Below are positions 9,644 to 20,411 of a stretch of 64,000 bases of DNA, one piece after another; position 1 is the stretch's first letter, and every line of letters begins with the position of its first letter. Below the pieces are notes generated by a model, which had not been told where the DNA came from, made no database searches, and worked only from the letters and a program-made list of their open reading frames with translations. Position numbers and translations under genes: made by a program. The stretch is taken from contig JAFMOC010000264.1 in NCBI GenBank assembly GCA_019802505.1, forward strand, positions 495,001 through 559,000. The letters are read 5' to 3'. The DNA is from Corydoras sp. C115 (taxonomy: Eukaryota > Chordata > Actinopteri > Siluriformes > Callichthyidae).

Positions 9644-9911
9644 TTAAAAGAATGTAATTGTTGTAACAACTGTTTTAAAGAAAAAATATGGAATCATGAG
9701 TGAAAAACACCACCACTGGTATCTACTTGTACCCCACTGGCTTTTATAACGACTTGAATGCTCTAGAGAATTGGACTTGACTAATGACAAACAGTATTCA
9801 TCAATCTGGCTCCAGTCGTCTCTTATTGCAGTTGCCAGACCAGCTTTGTGGGTTGCAGAAGTGTCATTAACCATTTGTTCCGATTTCCACCAGAGATTTT
9901 CAAAGATGAAC
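9644..9911 (-). pseudogene. Tc1/mariner transposase C-terminal remnant
   Basis: Read on the minus strand, the frame gives ENLWWKSEQMVNDTSATHKA followed by GLATAIRDDWSQIDEYCLSL and VKS. This spacing of ENLWWK, the W-x-x-I helix and YCLSLVKS is that of the C-terminal end of fish Tc1-like transposases, downstream of the catalytic DDE core. The catalytic region itself is not present and the rest of 9912-10008 gives no clear match. It is a dead fragment, identified by pattern memory rather than a search. Confidence 0.6.
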
Positions 9912-10008
9912 TTGTATTGTTTGGATTATAAACAGATCCTCCACACTGTCAATCCATACAGCTGTTTAGCACCATCCACTGACTGTCCCACTAACAGGGA
10001 CTATTATT

Positions 10009-10315
10009 CCATCCATCCATCCATTATCTCCCACTTTATCCTCTATTAGGGTCGCGGGGCAAGGGGGTTCCCCATTTCGGGCGCTTCTTCTAATCACTGG
10101 ACACACACTCACACACAGAGACACACTCTATATGGGGCAATTTGGGGAACTCAATTAATAATCCATGTTTTTGGACTGTGGGAGGAAACCTGAGAACCGG
10201 GAGGAAACCCACACGGACACGGGGAGAACATGGAAACTCCACCCAGATTGGGATTCGAACCGGGAATCCCTAGTGCGGAGAGGAGAACATACTAACCACT
10301 AAGCCACCATGCCGC
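10009..10315 (-). mobile_element. V-SINE-like copy, first half of a TSD-flanked dimer
   Basis: Carries an internal deletion between CCCCATTTC and TAATCACTGG. With the next unit it is bounded by GGGACTATTATT at 9997-10008 and 10670-10681. Confidence 0.92.
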
Positions 10316-10328
10316 AGATCACTATATT

Positions 10329-10669
10329 CATCCATCCATCCATTATCTCCCACTTTATCCTCTATTAGGGTCGTGGGGGGGGGGGGGAGGTTCCTCATGC
10401 CCATCCAGGGGAGAACGTTTCAGGCGCTGGGCAGAAACACCCAGGACAGGGCGCCAATCTATCGCTGGGCACACACTCACTCACACAGACACACTCTATA
10501 TGGGGCAATTTGGAGAACTCAATTGACCTTAATCCATGTTTTTGGACTGTGGGAGGAAACCCACGCGGACACGGGGAGAACATGGAAACTCCAACCAGAT
10601 TGGGATTCGAACCAGGAATCCCTAGTGCGGAGAGGAGAACATGCTAACCACTAAGCCACCTTGCTGCCC
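10329..10669 (-). mobile_element. V-SINE-like copy, second half of a TSD-flanked dimer
   Basis: Joined to the previous unit by a linker that reads ATATAGTGATCTGCGGC on the opposite strand, the same linker as in the array at 12.9-14.0 kb. It also has a 12-base run of G and a deletion in the central domain. Confidence 0.93.
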
Positions 10670-10737
10670 GGGACTATTATTTGGTAACAAAAAGTAAATG
10701 TTGTAGTCATCTTCTTTTTTTTTTGGTGTAATTTTTC

Positions 10738-11085
10738 ATTCATTCATTCATTATCTCCCGCTTTATCCTCTATTAGGGTCGCGGTGGGGTTCCCCATGCC
10801 CATCCAGGGGAGAACGTCTCGGGCGCTGGGCAGATACACCCAGGACAGGGCGCCAATCTATCACTGGGCACACACTCACTCACACAGACACACTCTATAT
10901 GGGGCAATTTAAAGAACTCAGTTGACTTGATCCATGTTTTTGGACTGTGGGAGGAAACCGGAGAACCCGGAAGAAACCCACGCAGACACGGGGAGAACAT
11001 AGAAACTCCACCCAGATGGGGATTAGAACCGGGAATCCCTAGCGCTGAGAGGAGAACATGCTAAACACTAAGCCACCGTGCCACC
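10738..11085 (-). mobile_element. V-SINE-like copy with clean target duplication
   Basis: Full length. TTTGGTGTAATTT occurs at 10722-10734 and 11086-11098, a 13 bp target-site duplication marking a single insertion. Confidence 0.95.
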
Positions 11086-11164
11086 TTTGGTGTAATTTGC
11101 TGGGTAAATTCATGAGAATGAATTCTTAACTAGTGTTCTTTTTGTCCAAAAAGATTAAATAAAC

Positions 11165-11348
11165 GCTCCAAATTGCCCCATATAGAGTGTGTTTGTGTGA
11201 GTGAGTGTGTGTCCAGTGATAGATTGGCGTCCTGTCCTGGGTGTATCTGCCCAGCGCCCGAGACGTTCTTCCCTGGATGGGCATGGGGAACCCCCCCCCA
11301 CGACCCTAATAGAGGATAAAGCGGGTAATAATGAATGAATGAATGAAT
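11165..11348 (+). mobile_element. V-SINE-like copy, 5' truncated
   Basis: Starts at CGCTCCAAATTGCCCC and runs to an AATGAATGAATG tail. It lacks the tRNA-like head and central domain. Confidence 0.9.
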
Positions 11349-11362
11349 ATATATATATTTAC

Positions 11363-11677
11363 GGGCGGCAAGGTGGCTTAGTGGTTAGCATGTTCTCCTC
11401 TCCGCACTAGGGATTCCCGACTCGAATCCCAATCTGGGGGGAGTTTCCATGTTCTCCCCGTGTCCGCGAGGGTTTCCTCCGGGTTCTCCGGTTTCCTCCC
11501 ACAGTCCTAAAACATGGATCAAGTCAATTGAATTCTCCAAATTGCCCCATATAGAGTGTCTCTGTGTGAGTGAGTGTGTGTCCAGTGATAGATTGGCGCC
11601 CTGTCCTGGGTGTATCTACCCAGCGCCCGAAACGTTCTCCCCTGGATGGTCATGGGGAACCTGAGCAGAAGATAATA
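11363..11677 (+). mobile_element. V-SINE-like copy with deletion near the tail
   Basis: Head GGGCGGCAAGGTGG is intact. The CGCGACCCTAATAGAGG block is missing, so GGGGAACCTG joins GCAGAAGATAATAG directly. Confidence 0.9.
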
Positions 11678-12106
11678 GTTCTGGAACCAATGGAAATCTG
11701 GATTATTTTTTTTTCTGCTGGAAAATGAACAGTGTGTCTGTTTTATCTGTAAAAAAAAAGTTAAAGGTCAAGTGAATTTTCTACTTAGAGTCACGAGTGA
11801 AGAAAAAGAAAACGCCAAACCACACGACTGCACATGTGTCGAACGGCATGTGTGAACTTCTACATGTGTGAATCCCTATATTGTGATATTAAAACCATGG
11901 GATGAGATGTTTGCTGGTGTGGTTTACCACACACGCTAAATGATTCAGGGTGGCTTGAGAAGTTTTACCTCTGTGTGACAGAGAAGAGCAAAAAGAGCTG
12001 CTGTCTAATGTCTCGGCCTTCGTGGACTCTATTTTGTATTTTACAAGAACCCTTATGAAGTAACTACATCATTTTCTTTTTGTAGAAATTGTACGATTAC
12101 AGGACT
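11678..12106. other. Unique spacer, nothing recognised
   Basis: About 430 bp of moderately AT-rich, non-repetitive DNA. No open frame of note and no repeat family recognised. Confidence 0.6.
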
Positions 12107-12307
12107 CATTCATTCATTCATTCATTCATTCATTATCTCCCGCTTTATCCTCTATTAGGGTCGCGGTGGGGTTCCCCATGCCCATCCAGGGGAGAACGTC
12201 TCGGGCGCTGGGCAGATACACCCAGGACAGGGCGCCAATCCATCGCTGGGCACACACTCACTCACACAGACACACACACTCTATATGGGGCAATTTGGAG
12301 AACTCAA

Positions 12308-12309
<2 letters not shown>
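12107..12309 (-). mobile_element. V-SINE-like copy, 5' truncated into a microsatellite
   Basis: Tail and 3' half are present, ending at GGAGAACTCAAT. The sequence continues directly into (ATT)n. Confidence 0.92.

Positions 12310-12360
<51 letters not shown>
12308..12360. repeat. (ATT)n microsatellite
   Basis: About 17 perfect ATT units at the broken end of the preceding SINE. Confidence 0.96.
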
Positions 12361-12361
<1 letters not shown>

Positions 12362-12629
12362 CACCCCTATATCAGCTTCATCTATGTGTTTGTGTCTGGT
12401 AAAAATTGTTCTTCGTCAATGACAACACATGAATTAATTAAAAAAAAAATTATTAACTAATTAGTGGTAATGAATTCCTTTTTTTCGATGGATAAATTGC
12501 CCATTTTCTATTTCACAAGCAGAATTAATTTAGGATAAAGTCATTTAACACGATATAGGGATGTTTTTTAAAAAAAAAAAAAAAAAACTTTAGTTTGAAT
12601 ACTAATTGGTCGCCACGAAGCCATTTTCA
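12361..12629. other. Unique AT-rich spacer
   Basis: Includes an 18-base A run near 12571. The right end (AGCCATTTTCAACT, 12619-12632) resembles 14315-14328 and may be one side of a target duplication. Confidence 0.5.
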
Positions 12630-12940
12630 ACTAGGGATTCCCGGTTCGAATCCCAATCTGGTTGGAGTTTCCATGTTCTCCCCGTGTCCGCAGGGGTTTA
12701 CTCCGGGTTCTCCGGTTTCCTCCCACAGTCCAAAAACATGGATCAAGGTCAATTGAGTTCTACAAATCGCTCCATATAGAGTGTGTTTGAGTGAGTGAGT
12801 GTGTGTCCAGTGATAGATTGGCGTCCTGTCCTGGGTGTATCTGCCCAGCGCCCGAAATGTTCTCCCCTGGATGGGCATGAGGAACCCCCCCGCGACCCTA
12901 ATAGAGGATAAAGTGGAAGATAATGGATGGATGAATGGAT
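12630..12940 (+). mobile_element. V-SINE-like array, unit 1 (head truncated)
   Basis: Begins at CTAGGGATTCCCGG, after the A box. It ends in AATGGATGGATGAATGG followed by the ATAGTGATCT linker. Confidence 0.93.
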
Positions 12941-12950
12941 ATAGTGATCT

Positions 12951-13309
12951 GCGGCGCGGTGGCTTAGTGGTTAGCATGTTCTTCTCTCCGCACTAGGGAT
13001 TCCCAGTTCGAATCCCAATCTGGGTGGAGTTTCCATGTCCTCCCCGTGTCCTCATGGGTTTCCTCCGGGTTCTCCGGTTTCCTCCCACAGTCCAAAAACA
13101 TGGATCAAAGTCAATTGAATTCTCCAAATTGCCCCATATAGAGTGTGTCTGTGTGAGTGAGTGTGTGCCCAGCGATAGATTGGCGCGCTGTCCTGGGTGT
13201 TTCTGCCAAGCGCCTTAAACGTTCTCCCCTGGATGGGCATGAGGAAACCCCCCCCCCCTCCGCGACCCTAATAGAGGATAAAGTGGAAGATAATGGATGA
13301 ATGAATGGA
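12951..13309 (+). mobile_element. V-SINE-like array, unit 2
   Basis: Starts GCGGCGCGGTGGCTTAGTGG. Its C tract is stretched (CCCCCCCCCTCCGCG). The linker to unit 3 reads ATATAATGATCTGCGGC. Confidence 0.94.
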
Positions 13310-13319
13310 TATAATGATC

Positions 13320-13660
13320 TGCGGCACGGTGGTTTAGTGGTTAGCATGTTCTCCTCTCAGCGCTAGGGATTCCCGGTTCGAATCCCAATCTGGGTGGAGT
13401 TTCCATGTTCTCCCCGTGTCCGCAGGGGTTTACTCCGGGTTCTCCGGTTTCCTCCCACAGTCCAAAAACATGGCTCAAGGTCAATTGAATTCTCCAAATT
13501 GCCCCATATAGAGTGTGTCTGTGTGAGTGAGTGTGTGTCCAGCGATAGATTGGGTGTTTCTGCCCAGCGCCCGAAACGTTCTCCCCTGGATGGGCATGAG
13601 GAACCCCACCGCGACTCTAATAGAGGATAAAGTGGAAGATAATGGATGGATTAATGGATA
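13320..13660 (+). mobile_element. V-SINE-like array, unit 3
   Basis: About 20 bp shorter than its neighbours because ATTGGCGTCCTGTCCTGGG is reduced to ATTGGG. The start-to-start spacing is 370 bp from unit 2 and 350 bp to unit 4. Confidence 0.94.
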
Positions 13661-13669
13661 GAGTGATCT

Positions 13670-14021
13670 GCGGCACGGTGGCTTACTGGTTAGCATGTTC
13701 TCCTCTCAGCACTAGGGATTCCCGGTTCGAATCCCAATCTGGGTGGAGTTTCCATGTTCTCCCCGTGTCTGCGTGGGTTTCCTCCGGGTTCTCCGGTTTC
13801 CTCCCACAGTCCAAAAACATGGCTCAAGGTCAATTGAATTCTCCAAATTACCCCATATAGAGTGTGTCTGTGTGAGTGAGTGTGTGTCCAGCGATAGATT
13901 GGCGCCCTGTCCTGGTTGTTTCTGCCAAGCGCCTTAAACGTTCTCCCCTGGATGGGGAACCCCCCCCAACCCGCGACCCTAATAGAGGATAAAGTGGAAG
14001 ATAATGGATGAATAAATGGAT
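13670..14021 (+). mobile_element. V-SINE-like array, unit 4
   Basis: Shares the variant GCCAAGCGCCTTAAACG with unit 2, but not unit 3. This supports duplication of a two-unit block rather than of single units. Confidence 0.94.
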
Positions 14022-14031
14022 ATAGTGATCT

Positions 14032-14312
14032 GCGGCACGGTGGCTTAGTGGTTAGCATGTTCTCCTCTCAGCACTAGGGATTCCTGGTTCGAATCCCAAT
14101 CTGGGTGGAGTTTCCATGTTCTCCCCGTGTCCGTGTGGGTTTCCTCCGGGTTCTCCGGTTTCCTCCCACAGTCCAAAAACATGGATCAAGGTCAATTGAA
14201 TTCTCCAAATTGTCCCAAACGCCCGAAACTTTCTCCCCTGAATGAGCATTGGGACCCCCCCCCACCGTGACCCTAATAGAAGATAAAGCGGAAGATAATG
14301 GATGGATGGATG
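14032..14312 (+). mobile_element. V-SINE-like array, unit 5 (internal deletion)
   Basis: About 70 bp are deleted between CAAATTGTCCC and GCCCGAAAC. Its tail is GATGGATGGATGG, then possible target sequence AGCCGTTCTCAATT. Confidence 0.93.
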
Positions 14313-14328
14313 GGAGCCGTTCTCAATT

Positions 14329-14845
14329 AGATGATCGCACCAAAATTTGCAGTGGAAGAGATTGATTGTGATAAATGCTTTTGCAGGCTTTTATTTCCAC
14401 GCCAGTTCTTCACACTGAGGTTGTGGCCACATGAGGGCAATGTGAACCATAATAACGCCTGCAAGATCATTGCCACATGTCTTGGAGATGCACTGAGTGA
14501 ACTGATGTTGGAGCTCAGCCTGCAGTGAACATGTCATGCTGGAGTTCAATGGGGCATTGGCAGGCAGGCGGTGGAACTCGGTGACACACACACAGGGGTT
14601 AAAGCGCTCTGGCAGCAGTGCTCATACTACTTTGGCTGGATTCTTGCCTCTTTTCACTGTCTTGGCGTGTAGCTGCGTTTTATGAGGACTGCGTATGAAA
14701 GTTTGTGATAACGAGCAAACCAGAGCAGAGACCCACAAACAGCGGTAACAAAAAAATGACATGATATATGGTTCATTTGAAATTCAATTTAAAGTGCTAA
14801 TGTAATATATGAATTAAGATAAAGTGATACAGTAATCTGTTTATA
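14329..14845. other. Unique, complex spacer; possible conserved non-coding element
   Basis: Balanced composition and no simple repeats across about 500 bp, in contrast with its surroundings. The short open frames on both strands resemble nothing known. Function is inferred only from sequence texture. Confidence 0.35.
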
Positions 14846-15180
14846 GTGGTGGCTTAGTGCTTAGCATGTTCTCCTCTCAGCACTAGGGATTCCCGCTTCG
14901 AATCACCAATCTGGGTGGAGTTTCCATGTTCTCCCCGTGTCCGCGTGGGTTTCCCCCGGGTTCTCCGGTTTCCTCCCACAGTCCAAAAACATGGAGCAAG
15001 TCAATTGAGTTCTCCAAATTGCCCCATATAGAGTGTGTGAGTGTGTGTCCAGTGATAGATTGGCGCCCTGTCCTGGGTCTATCTGCCCAGCGCCTGAAAC
15101 GTTCTCCCCTGGATGGGCATGGGGAACCCCACCGCGACCCTAATAGAGGATAAAGCTGAAGATAATGGATGGATGGATGG
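14846..15180 (+). mobile_element. V-SINE-like copy, near full length
   Basis: Starts GTGGTGGCTTAGTGC and ends (GGAT)n. TACAGTAATCTG before it (14829-14840) resembles TATAGTGATCTG after it (15183-15194), a possible decayed target duplication. The right-hand text is the linker seen in other arrays. Confidence 0.92.
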
Positions 15181-15191
15181 ATATAGTGATC

Positions 15192-15410
15192 TGCGGCATG
15201 GTGACTTAGTGGTTTGCATGTTCTCCTCTCAGCACTAGGGATTCCAGGTTCGAATCCCAATCTGGGTGGAGTTTCCATGTTCTCCCCGTGTCCGCGGGGG
15301 GTTTCCTCCGGGTTCTCCGGTTTCCTCCCACAGTCCAAAAACATGGATCAAGTCAATTGGCTGCTCTAAATATCCTCTGTCTAAATTGCCCCCATATGGT
15401 GAGTGTGTAT
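15192..15410 (+). mobile_element. V-SINE-like copy, 3' truncated
   Basis: Continues head-to-tail from the previous copy through ATATAGTGATCTGCGGC. It breaks down after CATATGGTGAGTG. Confidence 0.9.
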
Positions 15411-15418
15411 ATATTTTT

Positions 15419-15618
15419 TCATTCATCATTATCTTCCGCTTTTTCCTCTATTAGGGTCGCGGTGGGGTTCCCCATGCCCATCCAGGGGAGAACGTTTCAG
15501 GCGCTGGGCAGATAGACCCAGGACAGGGAGCCAATCCATCGCTGGGCACACACTCACTCACACACACACACCCTATATGGGGCAATTTGGAGAACTCAAT
15601 TGACTTGATCGTGCTGCC
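15419..15618 (-). mobile_element. V-SINE-like copy with large internal deletion
   Basis: The tail and 3' half run to GACTTGATC, which joins GTGCTGCC from the extreme head. The whole central domain is deleted. Confidence 0.88.
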
Positions 15619-15628
15619 TGTGTGAGAA

Positions 15629-15687
15629 TATATATAATATATATATATATATGCGATATATAATATATATATATATATATATATACA
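15629..15687. repeat. (TA)n microsatellite with interruptions
   Basis: Alternating AT with a GCG interruption near 15652. Confidence 0.93.
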
Positions 15688-16546
15688 CCTGACCATAACA
15701 TGTTCTAAAAGAGTATAAAACAAAAGCAAGGACAACAATAATGTGATTAAAACGTTGTTTTTGCTTTTATAATTGAACGTTAATTCCAGCTGTGCAGTAC
15801 ACACATGTGGATAAGGAAAAACTGTTAAATGAATTCTGACAGAGCCCAAATTAATGAGCGAAGCTGGGCAGTTGTTCTTGTACGTTCAGCTTAGAACGCT
15901 CCGTTTCTGGCAGAGTGGGTCATACCTCACATTTCCACTGCCTTGCCAAAGGGACACAGACTTACGGACATAATGTTTCCAGAGCAGTCAATGCTCTATG
16001 TTTTGTCTGCGCCGCATCACTCAATCATTCAGTCACATTGATCTTTAACAATTAACTTACAATCGATTTTCATTTTATTTTCAACTGACTGTGTAATAAT
16101 AAAAAACGTAAAGATTTTTAAGATTAAGAAACCAGTAGAGTTCCAGTGGAGTGGAAGTCCATAAACTACAGAGTGCCTACATAATTTATAATATGGCCTT
16201 TTTTATATTTATGATGGTTGGCATGTGGTGACCCATCCCGGGGCGTTTAGACGTCTTTGTCTCTACCATTACTGGAATCGGCGTTAGCAAACCCACAACC
16301 ATGATCTAAAAACGTGGCCTTGAAAACAAATAAACCAATGTTCCTTTTTTTTGTGATTTTTTTTAAACTGTAGTCATCATACCAACCGTTATAAAACGGG
16401 TTGTTAAATCCCTAAATCTGATTGGCTGAGACCTTTGTCCAGACGTGACATTAGTAATAATAATGCACACCTCTGACCGCTTAACAGTCGTATCAATACA
16501 TCGCAATACATCATTTTACCGATGCTTTTTTATAAACTGTGTTCTG
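15688..16546. other. Unique spacer with a possible diverged repeat
   Basis: About 860 bp without a gene. The part around 16378-16500 (AAATCTGATTGGCTGAGA, then ACCGCTTAACAGTCG) resembles a dispersed fish repeat, but I cannot name the family. Confidence 0.4.
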
Positions 16547-16728
16547 TAATTTGGCGAATTCAATTGACCTTGATCCAAGTTTTTGGACTGTGGGAGGAAA
16601 CTGGAGAACCCGGAGGAAACCCACAAGGACACGGGGAGAACATGGAAACTCCACCCGGATTGGGATTCAAACCGGGAATCCCTAGTCCTGAGGGGAGAAC
16701 ATGCTAACCACTAAGCCACTGTGCCACC
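16547..16728 (-). mobile_element. V-SINE-like copy, 5' half only
   Basis: Begins at TTTGGCGAATTCAATTGACC and ends CACTGTGCCACC. The 3' half is missing. Confidence 0.9.
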
Positions 16729-16807
16729 CTTGATTTATTATATGTGTGTTGTTTATGACTTAACACGTATTCTTTACCTACTGAAGGTTTCCAGACATCA
16801 GGGCATT

Positions 16808-16992
16808 CGGGCGCTGGGCAGATACCCAGACACCCAGGACAGGGCACCAATCCATCACTGGGCAACACACTTACTCACACATACACTCTCTATATGGGGC
16901 AATTTGGAGAATTCAATTTACCCTGAATCCATGTCTTTTGACTGTGGAAGGAAACTGGAGAACGTGCTAACCATTAAGCCACCGTGCCGCCC
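16808..16992 (-). mobile_element. V-SINE-like copy, tail missing and internally deleted
   Basis: Starts at CGGGCGCTGGGCAG and lacks the segment from the central domain to the B box. Its head end is the target of the next insertion. Confidence 0.85.
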
Positions 16993-17001
16993 TTATGTTA
17001 A

Positions 17002-17337
17002 CATCCATCCATCCATCCATCCATTATCTTCCACTTTATACTATATTAGGGTCACGGGGGGTGTTCCCATGCCCATCTAGGGGAGAACGTCTCGGGCGCT
17101 GGGCAGATTCACCCAGAACAGGACACCAATCTATCACTGGACTCACTCACTCACACAGACACGCTCTATATGGGGCAATTTGGAGAACTCAATTGACCTT
17201 GATCCATGTTTTTGGACTGTGGGAGGAAACCGGAGAACCCGGAGGAAACCCACGCGGACACGGGGAGAACATGGACACTCCACCCAGATTGGGATTCGAA
17301 CCGGAAATCCCTAGCGCTGAGAGACGAACGTGCCGCC
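17002..17337 (-). mobile_element. V-SINE-like copy with 15 bp target duplication
   Basis: CCTTATGTTAACATC flanks it at 16991-17005 and 17337-17351. It inserted immediately beside the older copy at 16808-16992. Confidence 0.94.
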
Positions 17338-17351
17338 CTTATGTTAACATC

Positions 17352-18196
17352 GTCCACTTAAAAAACATAACAATTAAACTAGAACTTTCTTTACATTATT
17401 ATTGTTCCCTTAGCCATACAATCTTAAATAACCATAACGATAATGACGTAATGATCATAAAAAGGTTTTAGAACAAACTTAAATCTGCCAAAACACTCTG
17501 AACCAGAGTAACGGACAGCAAGTCGTCCTCTTCATCATCGTGTGGTTATTAATACAGAACCCGAAGCAGAATAATGGCTCTCAATAGAGAAACAAATGCC
17601 GCAAATTTGTGGCAGAGGGATCTATTTCTGGAAAAGCCGGTCCATGTGGGGATTAATGCACGTCAGCCACGACTGGCGGTTCTTTGAAGGTGAACAAAGC
17701 CTCCTGCAATGATACTATATAGAATCCTATTAATTTAAAATGGCCCAAACGCCTCAACTATTTACCAGTTTATTGTGGGCTCTAATTACAGGAAGCGTGG
17801 CTAGTTAATTGCAGCTTAAGGGTTTGTTCCAGACAACAGCTAAGCTCTTCTGAGAGCGAGAACAATGCTGCTGCTTTTTGAAATAGATGTCGGGGATAAA
17901 CATGGAAACTACCATTGTAAATCTTCCCAAACTTCAGAATGATATTTCAAGTCCACTCCTATCCCAATTTTAGAACACGTATGTCTATTGCTGGGGGGTT
18001 GAACCACCGTACCCACATAAAGGAGCAGTTTTAAAGAAGATGATAATCCCTTAGGGTTTGATTAAATTCCAGGTTTTTCACGCAATGGATTGTTTTTTCA
18101 CCAAAAGCCGAAGAAATGGGGAATAACTATCCTCCCAGTCTCACTAACTTCTCATGGAGAATGTATTCTGGTGTTCCACTGGTTTGGGTCCAGGGT
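17352..18196. other. Complex unique DNA, candidate conserved non-coding region
   Basis: About 840 bp free of SINEs and simple repeats. Stretches such as GTTTATTGTGGGCTCTAATT and AGTTAATTGCAGCTTAAG have the homeodomain-site-rich look of fish regulatory elements. No coding frame is supported. Confidence 0.35.
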
Positions 18197-18318
18197 TAGA
18201 ATAAGATAAGATACCTTTTATTGTCATTGCACATGTGCAACCAAATTTGAGCAGCAATCTTAGGTGCATAAACAAACAGTATAAACAAAAGAATAAGTAG
18301 TTTATAAAATTATATATA
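18197..18318 (-). mobile_element. LINE 3' end (minus strand)
   Basis: GATAAGATACCTTTTATTGT followed by GCACATGTGCAACC is, in complement, the CAATGACAATAAAAGGTATC end of a common fish non-LTR retrotransposon. Its coding part reappears at 19340 after three SINE insertions. Confidence 0.7.
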
Positions 18319-18665
18319 TTCATTCATTCATCATCTTCCGCTTTATCCTCTATTAGGGTCGTGGTGGGGTTCCCCATGCCCATCCAGGGGAGAAAGTTTC
18401 GGGCGCTGGGCAGATACACCCAGGACAGGGCGCCAATCCATCGCTGGGTACACACTCACTCACACAGACACACTATATATGGCGCAATTTTGAGAATTCA
18501 ATTGACTTGATCCATGTTTTTGGACTGTGGGAGTAAACCAGAGAACCTGGAGGAAACCCATGTGGACACGGGGAGAACATGGAAACTCCACCCAGATGGG
18601 GATTCGAACTGGGAATCCCTAGCTCTGAGAGGCGAACGTGCTAACCACTAAGCCAACGTGCCGGC
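18319..18665 (-). mobile_element. V-SINE-like copy, first of three inside a LINE
   Basis: Full length. The head ends CCAACGTGCCGGC and abuts a 48-base (TA)n. Confidence 0.93.
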
Positions 18666-18666
18666 A

Positions 18667-18713
<47 letters not shown>
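18666..18713. repeat. (TA)n microsatellite
   Basis: Pure TA alternation between two SINE copies. Confidence 0.97.
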
Positions 18714-18716
<3 letters not shown>

Positions 18717-19069
18717 TTCATTCATCATCTTCCGCTTTATCCTCTATTAGGGTCGCGGTGGGGTTCCCCATGCCCATCCAGGGGAGAACATCTTGGGCGC
18801 TGGGCAGATACACCCAGGACAGGGCGCCAATCCATCTCTGGGCACACACTCACTCACACAGACACACTCTATATGGGGCAATTTGGAGAAATCAATTGAC
18901 ATGATCCATGTTTTTGGACTGTGGGAGGAAACCGGAGAACCCGAAGGAAACCCACGCAGACACGGGGAGAACATGGAAACTCCACCCAGATGAGGATTCG
19001 AACTAGCTCTGATGGGGAATCCCTAGCTCTGAGAGGCGAACGTGCTAACCACTAAGCCAACTTGCCGCC
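18713..19069 (-). mobile_element. V-SINE-like copy, second of three inside a LINE
   Basis: Full length with a small local duplication in the head (two CTAGCTCTGA blocks). It shares the GGCGAACGTGCTAACC variant with the first copy, indicating local duplication. Confidence 0.92.
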
Positions 19070-19087
19070 AATATATATATATATATA

Positions 19088-19339
19088 TTCATTCATTCAT
19101 TATCTCCCGCTTAATCCTCTATTAGGGTCGCAGTGGGGTTCCCCATGCCCATCCAGGGGAGAACATCTTGGGCGCTGGGCAGATACATCCAGGACAGGGC
19201 GCCAATCCATCGCTGGGCACACACTCCCTCACACAGACACACTCTATATGTGGCAATTTGGAGAAATCAATTGACTTGATCCAAGTTTTTGGACTGTGGG
19301 AGGAAACCGGAGAACCCGGAGGAAACCTACGTGGACACG
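19088..19339 (-). mobile_element. V-SINE-like copy, third of three, head missing
   Basis: Separated from the second copy by (TA)n. It is cut at GTGGACACG and joins LINE sequence directly. Confidence 0.9.
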
Positions 19340-19617
19340 TGTGAGTCCAGTTGGTTTGTGGGTTGTGCGTGCTTAGGTGTATTCAGTTCGCGTACAGCGC
19401 TGGGATAGAAGCTGTTTTTCAGTCTGTTTGTCCTGGATGTGATGGACCTGAAGCCTTTCCCCGAGGGTAGCTGCTGGAATAGATGATGTCCAGGGTGGGA
19501 AGAGTCTTTCAGGATGTTAGCTGCCCTACTGAGGCACCTGAATGGCTTCAGGTGTTTAAAGTCGAGCATCATTGACAGTAAATTGCCCAGGTTGAGGTTA
19601 GTGTTCACAGATGGCAC
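19340..19617 (-). pseudogene. LINE reverse-transcriptase ORF, C-terminal remnant
   Basis: Minus-strand reading gives LKPFRCLSRAANILKDSSHP, then GHHLFQQLPSGKGFRSI and TNRLKNSFYPSAVRELN. The order HP-G-H-x-LFQ-LPSG-R-S-x-T-R-x-x-SF-P-A-x-x-LN is the C-terminal end of a fish non-LTR element ORF2. The polymerase domain itself is absent. Together with 18197-18318 it forms one minus-strand LINE copy split by three V-SINEs. DNA at 19618-19910 could be more of the same element, but I cannot confirm it. Confidence 0.7.
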
Positions 19618-19910
19618 CCTTAGTGAAACGGTAAAACTATTAATAGTATTGTAACAGACAATATATCGTTTTGGAAAGTGGCTTAAATGGATTTATCCAG
19701 CAGAAATACAGTACAGTTTTGGGGTGCTGAGGGCAAAGAGGTTGGAGAAAGCGGTCTTTGTGTGGATAAGGCCTCCTCTCAGCCCTCAGTCACCAAGCCT
19801 GGGTGCCGAGGTGGTGGATCATAGTTAATAACTGTGTGGTCGGCTGTCAAGAGCACTTACTCTGATGCTGGGCAGACAGGGCCGTCTAACAGAACTTCCT
19901 CTGCCTGGGT

Positions 19911-20065
<155 letters not shown>

Positions 20066-20067
20066 CC

Positions 20068-20082
20068 CCTCTTGCTCCTTCT

Positions 20083-20144
<62 letters not shown>

Positions 20145-20170
20145 TATATATAGTAAGAAGGAGCGAGAGG
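20068..20170. repeat. (TA)n microsatellite with 20 bp inverted arms
   Basis: Arms CCTCTTGCTCCTTCTTACTA (20068-20087) and TAGTAAGAAGGAGCGAGAGG (20151-20170) are complementary at 19 of 20 positions, around a TA core. Confidence 0.93.
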
Positions 20171-20173
20171 CAT

Positions 20174-20210
20174 ATGTGTGTGTATGTGTGGTGTGTGTGT
20201 GTGTGTGTGC
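20174..20210. repeat. (TG)n microsatellite
   Basis: Interrupted GTGTGTATGTGTGG run after the palindrome. Confidence 0.9.
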
Positions 20211-20411
20211 AGATAAGAGTTTAAGTTGCAGCAGTACAGTTACTCCTAATTTCTTAAAATATTTATTTCAATAAAAATTTAAATAAAAGGAAATTTTCTA
20301 ATGAAACATGTTTTGATCGCTGGCATCCTATCAATAATATATAAGTTTAACAGTATAAGTATAATAATATAACAGTATTGACAACAATAACAGTATTAAT
20401 AGTGATAAAAA

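Noticed and set aside
12951..14312. CRISPR-like regular repeats
   Set aside because: Unit length is about 360 bp with only short linkers, the units are recognisable SINEs, and the genome is a vertebrate's.
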